Source: Saccoglossus kowalevskii (lineage: Eukaryota; Hemichordata; Enteropneusta; Harrimaniidae). From it: DNA of 64,000 nucleotides. The notes under the pieces are model-generated. The model ran no database searches. It was not told where the DNA came from and was given only the letters and a program-made list of their open reading frames with translations. The stretch covers positions 788,276 through 852,275 of the forward strand of contig NW_003156733.1 in assembly GCF_000003605.2 (NCBI RefSeq), read 5' to 3'. The position numbers and the translations under genes were made by a program. Below, one piece after another: positions 12,501-26,540 of this stretch (position 1 is the stretch's first letter; every line of letters starts with the position of its first letter).

Positions 12501-14440
12501 TTTCAGTGTTGATTTCATCTAAAAGTCACGTCCTACTTACGATGTCATTCTCTATGTTACATAATAAAAAAATGGCACATTTACGTACAACTACAGTGAA
12601 GCAAAATATTTTTTTTCTTAAGTACACAACATTCGTAGTCAAGATCATCTAACCGATTTCCGTGTTGTCCCACTGTTGAAAGACATCACTGATTTGTTTT
12701 CAACAAGCACACGAAGTGACTTTAAACTCTAAGTCATCCAAGATAAATCTCAGAAAAATACAGTTGTAACGTAGCTGTACAAGTTAAGCATATTGTACGT
12801 TGTTGTTGTAAACGTAATTAGTAATTAATTGTGAAACAGAACATTACTATTGAAACCTGATACACCAAATGACTGAATGTATATAGCGAATTGCTGATAA
12901 TTACAGACGCACACAAAATCACGCAACATCAACAATAATGAATTAAGTTTATCAACTGTTATACAATTGGTTATTAACTGGCCATATTGTTTCCAAAGCG
13001 GGGAATGTTTTGAATTGAAATGAAGTTTATTATTTAAACAACTGTACCGAATAAAATGTTTAAATAACCTGACCACCTCTGAAGATATACGTAATATAAA
13101 CTTCTAGGAACAAGCATGGGTACGCATTCATTACCAGCTTTCATTAAAGTTATATTAGTATGTATGTCGGCATCGTTATACAGTCATGAGAACACACGCG
13201 AACAATGCGTACTACATGGTATAACATAGACGGATATTTTATGCCGATCCACAGACTACAGACAAAGTTTAATGAAGTCTCTCTCGCAATATCGAGAGGT
13301 TGTAATAACATTATATGAGTAATGTCTTCGACTGCTGGTTCACTCATGCGTTATTGTTTTATAACATACCATACGTAACAGGTGAATGCGGGTCAAAATG
13401 AACACATGTGGCATTAAGAATCGTATTATGTCATTTATTTACGCTGCGATGGAGATAAATAACAACTAGCTACAAATGCGACAGCTCAGTATGTCGGTAA
13501 CAATAGCGTCCATCTGAAATACGTACAAACCCTTTGATATGTAAATGAATGGCGTGTAAAGAGATGCAAATAATAATTTATTATATATTTAGAGGTTATT
13601 CGCGGTTGATAACGTGTGGTATTTTTAATTTTATTCATGCGCGTAGCGCTGGACAAAATATCAATATTGCTTCGAGCAATACTATATGTCATCTCCGATG
13701 TTAGCCGCCAATGACCTCCTTTTCATATCTGCAAGCGCATTGCACACAAACAGCGAGTTAAACATGTGAAAATTAGCCACCGACACCTATGAAAGCTGCG
13801 GAGAGCATCTCGCGCGTACCTTAGACCGGGTACTCGCTATTCTTGTGAAATATTTGGCTTGTGGATTCCAAGCTGTGCTTTGCCGAATTGGTAATTTAAA
13901 AACATATCTAAAACTAGCTAGAGCTGAATATGTTATGCTTGCCTTCAAAGTAAATTTGAATTCGTAATGTCAAATTTGCAAACGATTTTCCATTTGCAAA
14001 TAATTGAGTATGAGAGCTATAATGTAACATTTTAAAGTGAACAAGCATTCAAAAGTTTGGTTCTGTATCGGAAATTAGTAAAATACCGCAAATATCAATA
14101 ATAATTACGTTACTTTATAATACAAAGTGACAAACATGAAGTGAAAATATTGAGACACCGCGAATGTCATAGATTCTTTCATGCTAATATAATACCCTTG
14201 ACAATTTCACACAAAAATCTAGTTCCAAATATGTTAGACTGGAAATTCAACTGGTACAGTAAATGTGGGTACTTATATAGCGCAGATTATTGAGCACTAT
14301 GACTGGTGCATAGTTTTAATTGGAATTATCATATCTCGCATATAAAACGCTCTACTTGAAGTTTCACTTTTTCTAAAACGAGTAGAAAAATTGATTCCAC
14401 TTTAAATGGCATGTGTGTAACATATTGAACTGGAATGTTA
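9579..14440. other. Gene-poor intergenic stretch
   Basis: No supported gene is seen. It contains a POU-like palindrome at 10282-10303 and a GC-richer CpG-containing patch at about 12260-12380. The patch spans parts of an 82-codon plus-strand frame and a 91-codon minus-strand frame, neither recognised. Confidence 0.4.
10282..10303. repeat. Perfect inverted repeat with octamer-like arms
   Basis: The arms TATGCATTA and TAATGCATA (9 bp, perfect) flank a CTCA spacer. The arms contain ATGCAT and resemble POU/octamer-type sites. A second ATAATCAT follows immediately. It may be a regulatory site or chance in AT-rich DNA. Confidence 0.5.
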
Positions 14441-14587
14441 CAACATTGGAATAACCATTGATTGTTTTGAACAACCATTGATTGTTTAAAATAACCAATG
14501 ATTGTTTTGAACAACCATTGATTGTTTAAAATAACCATTGATTGTTTTGAACAACCATTGATTGTTTAAAATCACCATTTATTGTTG
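14441..14587. repeat. Minisatellite with alternating 20-bp monomers (40-bp dimer)
   Basis: About seven head-to-tail 20-bp units are present. Two monomer types alternate: ATTGTTTTGAACAACCATTG and ATTGTTTAAAATAACCATTG. This makes a 40-bp higher-order period, and the edges decay. A minus-strand 69-codon frame across it is only a by-product of the repeat. Confidence 0.93.
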
Positions 14588-17500
14588 GTCACCTTCACTC
14601 TGTTACTTCTCTACATTCTGCAAGTGCTATACTTTCTCATTCAAAATGAAGCTTTGGTTATTATTGTGATGAGAAATATGTTATTGTAAATATTGTCAAT
14701 TTCCTAGTAATTACTAGTGTCTTAGCGTGTTCAGTGATATATATTAAACCGCTTCGATTCGCGAACTTCAAAATTTGTATGTCGGGTATATTTAGTTAAA
14801 GCAGGAGGTGACCTTATTTGACCCCTCTCTCTAATATGCTATATTATTCCCGGCGCATCACAACAAAGCGTACACTGAGAATATCCCGAAGGAATTAGGT
14901 CTTCACTTTATTATCATGAGTGTAGCTTTTGCCATTGTTAATAAATATAGTTCCTTCGGCTACCATCTATTGGATATAATACATAGGCACCTGACTGTCT
15001 CCATTTATTATATTAAATAAATGATTAATGATTGGTACTGATTAAACCCGAGTATCACGGGAGATATTAACATGGTATTGTCAAAGGATTACTCTCCCTT
15101 TTCTTGAACCAACACTCACTGGTAATATTTTGTTAGAATATTTGCCTAGCCGTGTGTTATGCAGTTTTTTTTTTCGGGCTGCACTTTCTTTTACATTCTG
15201 ATTTCTAAATAATTGTAATTTTTAAATAAAATATAGTGATCATTTGTGTGATTAATACAATTTCCTTTTCATGCATTCGTTATTCACAAAAAAAAAATCT
15301 CTAGTCGAACTTCTAACTTTCTAGCACTTTCTTCGCCTGGGGCGGTTAAGGCGGCGTATCTACAAAAAGAATCGTAGATGTAAATGCGTTAACAGGTTGA
15401 CATAATTCAATAAAGACACAAGAAATGCATTTGCTCGAACAATTTCCCTCATTTTATTAATTACTTCAGTTGAGTTGTGAAAGTAGGGTAAATCACATGA
15501 GTGATAATTATTCATACTTCGCTTACGTATTTGTGCAACAGTACATTTAATCATCACCAAATGATATCATGTTTAAATTGAATTGTTTCATTCAACTTGC
15601 TCTTGTTACACGAATGACTTGTTTTCACCATGGCAACAGCGAAATACTGAAAACAGACCAGAACGGAACTCGCATCATTTCCTAGGTTCTTTACATTTTG
15701 TGAGTGTTTTTTATTAAATTGTTTGGCATGGCAACTGTTTATTACGTGTTCTAGAATCAAGACATGTGAATGTATGTTTACGGCCGCGGTGCATTCAGGG
15801 GGTGTTTCTGATCTCGTCCCTTGCAAAACTCCCATCTTATCGACTCAGCGCAATATCAACGAGTTGTATATCACCTTGAAGGTGAATGTATGTAGACAAT
15901 TTATCACGGCGAACGAATATTGTTTAATAGATGAGCGTTATACATGACATTGTTGCGAATCGTCGGTGCTTCTCGTAGTCCATTTGGCAATTGACAATAT
16001 TAAATCTGATATGAATTTGATATCTGATATAACGTTTTTGTTAAGGATATATCATTATCAACATATCAAGACAGTTTGGATGTGTGTTCGTGTGTGTGTG
16101 GCGTCTGCCAAACAAAGGTGCGTATATACTTTTACGCAAGCCGTGATTACTATACCAAAGCAGCATTGTTTTATAACGAAGGGTCTGATTATTACTTCAA
16201 ATGATTCCAATTAAAATATAATACAACAATGTTCCGTCTCAAGCGAACTGATGTTTATCATTACTCAGATTGGTTAAACCGAACGAAAAGAATCTCATGG
16301 TGAAACACAACACGACAAACGAGCATTCGGCTTTGTGCGAATATATTATGCTTTTACTATTTAAGCTATACGTTCCATTATGTGAACATCTCTATAGAAT
16401 TCATAGTCACTTGCAAAAGTGATCGTCTTCTTTGAAAATACTATGCACTCACTATTCAATCCATACTCTCCCTTACGTAAACTTTTTCTATGAAGTTCAG
16501 AATCACTTGCAACGTGTTGCATCAAAGCAACAATCACGGAGTTATCGTCATAGGACACACACAATGCAAGCTGAGTTTATTATTTATGTCGGTAAAATTA
16601 CTATTCCGAAAACGTCGTAATTTGAATTGTATTGTATTGTAAGAATCATATCATGATACTATCTTGTCAAATTAATTCGAATGTTGTGTTTCAATATACT
16701 CGCGTATTTGCGAACCCCAATCAAGTTCGTTGTTTTTTAATGCCGCGATTAAAAATGTTAGCAGGCAAATAATGTGTATTCTATGTAAAAATGGTGTATC
16801 AGATGAAGGACTCGGAAATAGGATTGAGCATTGCCTGTGTTATCACCGGAATTCACCACTCTAAGGTAATGTGTAGATCTTAGTGAGTGACGAAGAGTCG
16901 TATTAACTAAAATATCTGGTCATATGATAGAACATGTTACAAAACGAGTTTGTTATTTCAGTCACGGAGATAATGTTGAAGTATAATATATTTATGTTAT
17001 GTTACAAATCCTACAACATATATAATCATTGAATTTCTAACACGTTGTGAGTGTTTTTTCGTACAATTCACACATGTAAATTATAGAATATCACTTTTTC
17101 ACAATTTGTTCTGCGAAGCGTTTACAATTAATGTATAACGTATGTGTACGGATTTAACCCCTACGTAGATAATAAGTTGATTTGTGTCTAATCTGATCGC
17201 CCAAGAACAAAATAGTCGAGTCGTAGAACAATATCATCACATATCTTCACCTGCTCTTTTATCACAGGGTATTGCTTGAAGGCCTAGACAAAATGCCTTA
17301 AATCTGTGCACACTGTATACAATTAAACGCAACACTCTTAAATCAGAAGTATTGGCTCAAAATGTGTTCACGTTTACCTAAACACCTGTCATCACTTCAT
17401 GGTTTGTTTCAAGGAGGTTCATGTAACTCTCCCTGGATTGACTATTGTAAATTTGCTTGTGGATTCTTATATTGTCGGAATTTGCTTCTTTGACATTCTA

Positions 17501-18859
17501 TCTTTTGAGGAAAAGCAATGAGTTGAATTAAGCCATTTTTATTATTTTGTCCCGAGATTACAGTAATATAAACATTTACATAAGACTCATCGTAAACTAA
17601 GAAACTTTAATTTGCTGCAGACAATGAACCATTCGTTCGAAATGCGTTTTGACATTTAATAATAAGTATACGTTTGTATTCATAATAATTAGTGAGTTTC
17701 AATCTTCTTACGTGCGATGGGTAGCAAATTAAACTGTACATCCGTCAATACTCGTCGTCCAAAATACAAATCAAACGAGTGCCAACGGTCGACAAAACAA
17801 ATACACAAGAGAAAAACAATTGACAAGTACATTACACAACATAATTAGAGAAAAATATATGGACCCATGGTATTACACAAAATGTGACCACATCGTGTTC
17901 TATATGTGTTGGCCGTACACGAACTTCTTTATTAAACCTGGTGTCTACATTAAACAAGTGACGTAGCATTTCTGTATTAGTATTATTTTATTTGACCATG
18001 AACTGTTTATATTTATCAAACATAATTGAATGTTAAGATTAGTCTGTATCTACAAACACTAATAGCTTAGACGGAAAAAAAAAACAATGTCCATTTAACA
18101 AATCCTACCTATGCACCACAGACCCAAACATAGCCAAAGAGTTCGGAAACATATCGGAAAGAGAGAGTGGAAGATTGCCATTGAAAAGCAATCACAGTAA
18201 AATATAATCATCTTGCTCGTCATATATTCGGATAGGAAGCCGGTCCCCAGAGATAAATTCAAATATAATCACTAAGTTTATGATGGTAATTACATCACCA
18301 TTATGTCTGAATTTGAATTAGCTTCATACTAATAACGGAAAGCAAGAAAGCACAATATCTTGTTGAAAAATATATTCCCAAAACTCTACAAATATGAAAC
18401 AAATCTAGCACAGTTGTTTTGTTTCTAACAATTTGAGTACATGATGTATTTAACTCCATGTATTTCTCGCCGCTAGAACCAGTTTTGCTCGATCAACAAT
18501 GTAATATAGAATGGTAAAAATGCTTATAGATTTGACAATACACCTCCTTTAATACAACTTTTGTCGTTTAGCTTCTATTGAGTTTAATTCGTTGTGACTC
18601 CAGTTTATATATTGAGGCTCTCTGACCCTGGGTTCAGATGATATTAACTTTGGAAGCGTACTATTTGAAATGATATTCAGATCACCAGTAAGTAATAACA
18701 TGACCACCAATTGATAAAAGAGACGCAGAGCAGTCAACTGTTATATAATGCTGGTTTATAATTCCACACATGACTAACCTGCTCCAGTGAAATAAGGGGT
18801 AGTTCGTATAACGACATTTTACCCGGCTTTTTTTTTAATCAGCAGGTAGTCAAACAGAC
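14588..18859. other. Gene-poor intergenic stretch
   Basis: Nothing is supported as a gene. Frames are up to 93 codons (minus strand, 15554-15835) and have no recognisable domains. A short imperfect duplication (TCACTTGCAA, near 16408 and 16502) is visible. The rest is unremarkable AT-rich sequence. Confidence 0.4.
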
Positions 18860-19017
18860 ATTAGCTAAAGGCTAAGATATAATTTGACCTACTTTTCTGT
18901 TGATACAGCGCGCACCGTCATGCTATTATAGAGTTTTTATAGAGTTTGGAATCCTAGATTTGTTCAAAAATATAGCAAGCAGCTGCCGTAATATAATGTG
19001 CGGAATGGACTTGAAAG
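18860..19017. repeat. Degenerate dispersed repeat, distal copy
   Basis: This copy aligns by eye with about 20920-21080. Shared landmarks in order are GCTA...CTAA..ATAT, CCTAC or CCCTAC, CTGT..ATACAGCG, GCAC, TAGAGTTTTTATAG or TAGAGTTTTATAGG, GAATCCTAGA, and AGC followed by GCCG or ACCG. Divergence is substantial with small indels, as expected of an old interspersed repeat. Confidence 0.6.
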
Positions 19018-20705
19018 GTTGTCAATCAAACAATGCGTATAAGCATGAAGAGCGAATCCATTAATGCTCGCTTGCAGCCTGTGTGTATGTGGATATGCGG
19101 GGAGAGTTGATAACACTTTTACAATTAGAACACATGTCTACATGTCACTGAACTACTACAATTCAGCAACTGGCAATACTGAACCGTAAATGCAATATTC
19201 CTTCAACAAATCATAATTGATTGACAAGCACTTGGAAATTCATGCAAATCTGAGAGTCAGCAAAGATAGGACTAATATGTGATAAAGGTGTGATTATTGA
19301 AATATGTTAATGAGCTCGTCTGGCATACATACTCAGGTCAAGCCCCAGAAAATGATTTTTTTATAGCACAATGTATGTTAACTGACGATAAACTTGAACG
19401 GACCTTTTTAAATTATATTAGAGATGTACATTACCGTCTGTGTTATTTCATACTGGTAGGAAACATCTTAAAAGTCTCGTTTGTCACAGATTCGTCAAAC
19501 ACTGAAATGCTGTTATCATGCGTGTTCGTTTGTTTTCTATTTGTTTAAGTAATATTCGTGGCTTAATTGGTGATGGCCAAGTTCAAGCGGAGAAATATTA
19601 TGATATGTAACGGACACCACTTTCTAAAAAAATACGAATATAGATTTATCGTACGTCGTATATATATTTAATGACTACGTAAACTGAATTATTAATCGCA
19701 ACTCGACAAATGCGCTTCGCCGCTAATGGCTAGCAGAGTTGCTCTCCATTCCGCCACAGCGCACTATACAAAAACAGAAATGGCGTGTAGTGAATGCGAA
19801 CTTTCAATGATCAGATGGACAGACGTCACAAATAGTCCACATATAATTCTACACTCACATACAGCCATACGATAATACCCAATGAGTGGCCCATGATATT
19901 AAATTTATTAAACGTGTGTGGTAATATTGACATATTTTCTGAGCCTTTGGACAAACGGCAAACGCGCAATGTTTTTTCATCGTAGAAGATGGTCAGTGAT
20001 TTTACGTGATACACATAATAACTCCACTGATGCTACCAGGTGTTGTATAACCCTTACAATCGTTTTAAAAAGCAGAAGACATTATAATAATTATACACAA
20101 TATATACATAATTCTTTTCACTGGGTTATTAATTGTTCAAAGTCAAAAATTCGCTGTCACAACATTTGATACTTTTTTTTTTAATTTCGTTATCCAAAGA
20201 CACTATAAACAGTGTTATTGTTCATGGTCCAATGTCAAAAATATGTTATTGTTGAATGACATTATTCAAAAGAGAATGTGTGTTTATGTTCAATGTCAGC
20301 ATTAAATGGCAGAAAATGTCATTAGTGAATATCAGGAAATATTTCTATATGTACGCTGTTCTTACATCGAGGGGCGAATTAATGCTGTACACCTTGTTCT
20401 ATGACAGTAGCTCAATGATACATTTGAAGCCAATAGTTGTTCACAAATACTACACACAATAATCTGTATTAATATTCTTCTATTTTACTATTTGTTAAAT
20501 AAATTGTGCAATAAGTAACAGGCACACAAATATTGTTTAGAATTAATATAGTTCTGCTTAATCACTGGCTTATTAAATAGGTACTTTAAACGCTTGGTTT
20601 GAAAGTGAGCATTTCATTTTACTCTGACCTTAAACGGAAATGGCCGCTGTAGTCTCGTTGAATGCGAGACTGTTTTACCATTTAAGTTGTGTTTTCTTTT
20701 TTCAG

Positions 20706-21282
20706 TCATCGGACCCACCCACTACCATAGTTAGTACAGGGGGGATTCGACACGAGAAAGCAACAACCTATTTAAGATCTCGGCGTCTAAGACATATTTT
20801 TCTACCACGACTGAATGTTGTTATTCATCATATTGATTACGAAGTTATACCCACGTAGACTACTGTTCCATAGTATAGGCTAGTCGTATTTACTCACTAA
20901 AACAACGAGTAAGGTTTGTAGCTACAGTTAGTCTAAAATATCATTTACTGCCCGATACCCTACTTTCCTGTCCATACAGCGTGCACAGTCTACCTTAGAG
21001 TTTTATAGGATTTAGAATCCTAGACTTTCTCCGAAAGTGTTGCGAACAGCTACCGACATATACTGTACTGCTTCAGTGGACGAGATGGCAGGAGAAAGCA
21101 AAACACTATTTGAGATCTCGGCGTCTAAGGTATGTTATTTTCTACAACACTTTAATCTCGTTATTGGTGTCATTCATTACGAACGCAAACTACTGCACAT
21201 TTCACAGTCTAGGCTAGTCGTATGTACCCACAAAATCAGCGAATAAAGATTTGCAGCTACAGTTAGGCTTGCAGTGTCATAG
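20706..21282. repeat. Composite tandem-duplicated repeat block
   Basis: Bases 20754-20944 and 21092-21282 are diverged direct copies offset by about 335-338 bp. Shared landmarks are GAGAAAGCAA, GATCTCGGCGTCTAAG, GGCTAGTCGTAT and GCTACAGTTAG. The segment between them (about 20945-21080) matches the distal copy at 18.9 kb. A good splice acceptor (TTTTTTCAG) ends at 20705, and a consensus donor (AAG|GTATGT) sits at 21130 in the second copy but is degraded in the first. The block could be a decayed exon-containing duplication or a transposable-element relic. No long open frame survives. Confidence 0.6.
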
Positions 21283-24200
21283 CTTACAATTAACGAAATC
21301 AAGATTAAAACTTTACGCAAAGAAACATTTGTTAGTGGATAACAACAATCATAACATTGTGTCGGCTTAATAGTAACATTGGAAACAATATTGTCAAAAT
21401 AATAATAGGGTGCCGAATTAGACGAAACGAGCAACGGTAATCATTGGAAATATGGAATATGCAGTCAACTTGTAGCAAGATTTAGACGTACCTATTTTGT
21501 AATTGGAAATGCTAGATGTGGGGAAAACTTTCACACAGAAATTTTGCGTACGTTCCAGTCTTCTTTTCCGAGTATATGATATAGGTATTTTGTGATAAAT
21601 AATTTGTTTGCTACAATGAAACATAATTTAAGAATCAGTATATTAATTGTTTAAAACATTGTTAAAACATTTCACGATGTAATATCGTTGAAAAAACATC
21701 CAATGATCCCGATTATCAGAAGTGCAGATTACGGTTCAGTGTATCTTTTAGTCTAGGTTGAGTGCGTAATAGGTATATTGTGTTATAAATCGATTCTGCA
21801 CGGCAGTTTTTGTTTTCAACGGCACCGTACATACATCCATGTGCCATTGGTAATTCAGACCAAAAATGTACTCGTTTTGCAGTAAAGTCGTTGATATTAC
21901 GAACTGAGAATATATGGTTGATTATATGAATCTGTCGCGTAATGTACTTATTCAGTCCTTTACACACTGAGTACCAAATGTCAATATTATACTGTATAGT
22001 GCATTTCTCAGCGGGTAGCTTTACTAATAATATGTAATAATGTTTGCATGATATATTAAATCACTGTCTGTCACTGAGTAGCATTTTTGAATGAAATCAT
22101 CAAATAATTTAGATTTCATCAAATATACTCAACATGTATATCTATATTGAACACATTTATAGCGATATTCACACGTCGATTCAAACTCAAAGAATATCAT
22201 GTTATTGTTAAGTAAATCGAACATTATGGAGTTGGTGCTTTTTAATATATCTTGCGTTTTTCTGAAGTATGTTGTTAACATTACTAAGCCTGTGGCTTGT
22301 GGTCTCGTCTCATTCACAACAGCGTTCTGGGTTAACAGGTCGAGTTCTAAGAGTATTATTTCGCTTTTTAACAATATGGTATACATCCGACCTCGTTAAA
22401 GAGCAAAGGTACGTTCATTTTCTTAAATCAACGATTTACAGATTTGTCGATGATTACAGTTTTCGCTACAAGCGATCTCCCGGTGACAATAGCGCCATTG
22501 CATTTAAACATGTTTTGATTTAATTTTATCCAATGGCTATTTTAGACCAATAGTCGAATATATTCGTTTTGTTACACACATATACACCTGTAATGAAGAA
22601 GGTATTGACAAACCAATGACATCCAGCTATTTTTGAAATACAAAAAAGAACTTCATTAATTATGTTTTAGAAGGAAAATCCGTACCGCATTTCCTAATCT
22701 TTGATTACAACAAGCATGTATTACCACTGACATGGTTGTTTCAAACCTTCGGGGAAACAATTTTACAAACACTTGTTTGATTTTTTTTTATGAATTTGTC
22801 TATCGATTGATCATGCAATAAGTCAATCAAATTAATATACATATAATTGTATTTGAGTCGGAAATAAGTGTTACAGTATGCGATTTCAACAAATACAGCA
22901 ATAATTACACGATGACGATTGGAATCCGTGGTAAATAAGGCCAATGTTTGTTATTGTAACACTTATTTTTTATCGATATACTATTTTAGAGTATTTTCGA
23001 ATATTCAAATACTAGTAAGTTGTTTCATTTGGTAGTCGTAATTATTTTGCTATTACAGCGCGGTAAATGACAGACAAGTGTATTCTTCTTATTATTTCCA
23101 AGTTGAGGGGATTTCATTGAGTCGCGAAATCAAGAGGCGGCAATGAAATGATGGGAAAATCGACCACTTGTGCGAACGTTACAAAATGATTAACATCAGC
23201 ATGCGTGGTAGGCCGTGAATCGTGATAGTTCGGATTTTCATTTTATTAAGCCCATCAAAAGTCAATAATTGACTTCCGCCTTCACTGATGGCTGACGCAA
23301 GGTTCCCGCAATTTCCTCAACTTCACAATATATGAGAGAATAATAATAATATAGATTCAAACATAAAGCTCTGGAAAAAGGTAGTCAGTAGTGTATCCTT
23401 TATTAATTATGTTTGTTCTATAGACTCCCAACAAGCGTGGGGTGGCGCTCTTTAATAAACTTAACAACGTAACAATTCGAGAAAGCTCGCATTTTCGAAT
23501 CTCATAAAAGCAATGTTGTATACGCTGTTGCCAACACGCTTGGCTGTATTTCACTTTTGTGAAATGTCATAAATATATACAATGCCAAATATTTATCTGC
23601 TATTAATTATTTAATATTATTTAATAATTGAAATAAACCAAAATCTGAAATTTGGGTTTAAAAATTGTTTAAAATTAACTTGGCATCCATAAGGTTAACA
23701 CAAAGTTAAACACATTTGAAATAATTAAATGTAGAAGCATTATGTTATTTATAACGTAACAGTTAGAATACTGACTATAAAAACGTGGTCAAATCTCAAA
23801 CGTACAAGCTTGGTTACGTCACAGGGTATTCTTAACTCGTTTGGCTGTCATTCTCCACGAATTGCTTACGCAAATCATATTATGTGATTAGCGTATACTC
23901 TTACTAGATGTCGTAAACCCAATCAGAAAGTACTTCTCGTCATTCATTGTGTACGTAGCATATAAAGCGCCATCTCAGTTAGGTTTCGTAATTTTTTCTC
24001 GCAAATATTGAATGTTTGGTTAATGGGAGCGACAAAGCGCGACTTTAATCGGCGAAATATCATCTGTATTCATGGTCGCAGTTTCAGATATTTTCAGAAT
24101 TCGATAAAACTTAATGTCAAGAAAATACAAGAGGTACTAGTACAATACAATCTATAGTTTAACCAGTATTTATCTCCCTCCTTTGACAGTTATATCAAAT

Positions 24201-26513
24201 AACTATCACTAATTTTGGTCATTGGAAAGATTTTTGAGTTTTCAAAACAATGCCCTCTTAAATTATATTTTTGTCTCAACTACGGATAGCGTAAAAAACG
24301 TTATAGTGTTATTACAGTGAGTAATTATAATATTTAAATACAATACATGGCAACGTAGGGGCAGACATTTTACACTAGTAATTAAAACGAGCCGTTCTTA
24401 TACAAACTATCACCTTTTGTGTTTGTTCAAGTTTATATAAAACCAAACCCATTTATTTATTTTTCGTGAGTACAATGAGAAATAAAGTGTTTCTTGGCAG
24501 TTGGAAGATGTCCACAGTGTTTTAAAATTCGCGGATATTCAAGTTGTATGTGTAATTCGAAAATACTACTGCAAATATATTATTATAGAATTAGACGATA
24601 TACTAAAATATACAAAAAAAAAAACCAAGGTTATAAATTGATTTGAAATACATTTTGTTTTTAATCAGGCTGTAATTACTGCTTAAATATCAGTATCAGA
24701 ATTTGCTTTAAAGAGCGTTGGTCGTCGCACAGCGCATGACCGATTTCCAATGTATTTTATACGCGTTGTATACGTCGCTGTGAGTCTCATCCCGAACATG
24801 ACGCGGCGTGACGACTTCCGCCCTTTAACTATTTTACTGAACAGAGAACTACATATTTCCAAGGAAGAATATTCTCCAATATTAATACAGATACAGTTCT
24901 TATAAAACAAAAGGAATGAACTGATTTTACTTCAAGGGAGAAAACTTCGTGAACACACTAGAACAGCCATAAATCACTTAGATAATTGTATGTACAGACA
25001 CCGTATCCGAACAACTGCACAAGAGGCGACAGACTAAACATGATACACAAATATTTATAGTTATTCGTTTATAATTAATACACTGACAGACTGAATATTT
25101 TTTTCAATATGTACAATAGCCTAATAATAATAGTCAATGTACGAACGATTGTATTAACATTAGTTTACAGATCACGTCGTAGCTACCTAAGTAGATGTTT
25201 CAATCAGTGCAATCACGACCCAGTAAGTTAAATCACCGAGAATAGTAGGTTAATATGAAACTGTATAAACTATATTGCAATTAAATGTTAACTATTGTGC
25301 TCACTTAAATACATTTTATTTGAACAGTCCGAACCAATTCTTTAGTGTGAATTAGTGTTTAATTGTTCAAAATTGAGTTGATGTTGATGTTTTGTTGGTT
25401 AATTCAGTTGTTACCAGGAGAATCGTGCTGGTAATTCAATAAATCACTACATCGTTGTTCACCTATACGATTACTTATAGTGTGCAAATATAAGATATAG
25501 TGCAATCAATAAGTCCTTTATTGAGATTACACAGCTGCCTTTTACCGGGAAAATTTTATGCTACACCATAACTCATATATTGTATAAATTGAACACACAT
25601 TTGTTATGCCCCTGGAAATACAGGTACTCTGTTCTGGTGGCCTACACATTATGGCGCAGTTCATTTGAACGTGCTTTCAATTCACACAAATATAAATATT
25701 AAGCTGTGCTATTATAATTATATTTTTTCCTATCATATTTGATTCATGTTTCATGGTATCAACGTTCTGTTGACAAATTATGAGTCGGAGGGAACGTAGT
25801 AGTGCAATTGTGAACTCATCAAACTCATCAATCGTTTATTTATTGAAGGTTTTCACTCCAAGGCATTTGCTTATATCAACAACTTAGTGGCAAAGACGTT
25901 TTGTGCTCATCATTAATTATACGATTGTTAAGTTGGATTACCTTCGGGTCGAATCCTATTAAACCATATCTAATATTATTTTATTTCTTCGGTATTTTAG
26001 AATTTTTAGTGGCAGAACCACTGTTTATGCTGTTATTCAAAGAACAATAAATATACACACAGTGTGTATATGCACGCAGTTCTGTTGATAAACACAGGTA
26101 TTGGTTACACTGTGCATATGACACAGTTCACTCAATCCAAACACATAATGCAGTATGTGATGACCGTGTTAGTATATATTCGTTACTGCAAGCATTTAAC
26201 TATTGAATAGCCACGAGATACACTTTGGTGTTGTCCAATGCATGTATTGTGCTTGCATACTAATGTACACCTGCTCGTTGGCACATGCATAGTTATAAAA
26301 TGAGTCTCCTTTATAAGCTGATTTCTAAAATAGCTCTGCCTTTCCATACTTGTCTTTTGATTGCATACTTTCGCTGATATCAGCTGATAAAGTGAACATT
26401 CAAAATTGTGCATTGTACGTTTTAATCAGCTGTTTAGTAAAAATTACAATAACATAATGTTGTTCTGACATACATTTTTAAGAATCATCCCGCATCAGTT
26501 AGTGCAGCTGGGT
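21283..26513. other. Gene-poor intergenic stretch
   Basis: No supported gene is seen. A CpG-containing patch at about 24715-24830 stands out from the AT background. On the minus strand it carries ETS-like (CGGAAG) and ATF-like (GACGTC or CGTCAC) strings and a 75-codon frame. It could be a small regulatory element. Everything else is low-complexity AT-rich sequence. Confidence 0.35.
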
Positions 26514-26540
26514 TCACACCACAGTTGGTGTGACGTCGAC
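26514..26540. promoter_or_regulatory. T-box-like palindrome next to a CRE-like site
   Basis: TCACACCA and TGGTGTGA form a perfect 8-bp inverted repeat with a CAGT spacer (26514-26533). The half-site contains GGTGTGA, the core of T-box (Brachyury-type) sites. The right arm overlaps a CRE-like TGACGTCG at 26531-26538. It may be an enhancer element, but a repeat-element hairpin is equally possible. Confidence 0.35.

Noticed and set aside
14441-14587. CRISPR-like regularly spaced repeat
   Set aside because: Units are contiguous 20-mers with no unique spacers, and the DNA is eukaryotic. It is a minisatellite.
25940-25965. tRNA B-box-like string GGTCGAATCC
   Set aside because: One base short of the consensus, with no A box at the right distance and no cloverleaf stems.
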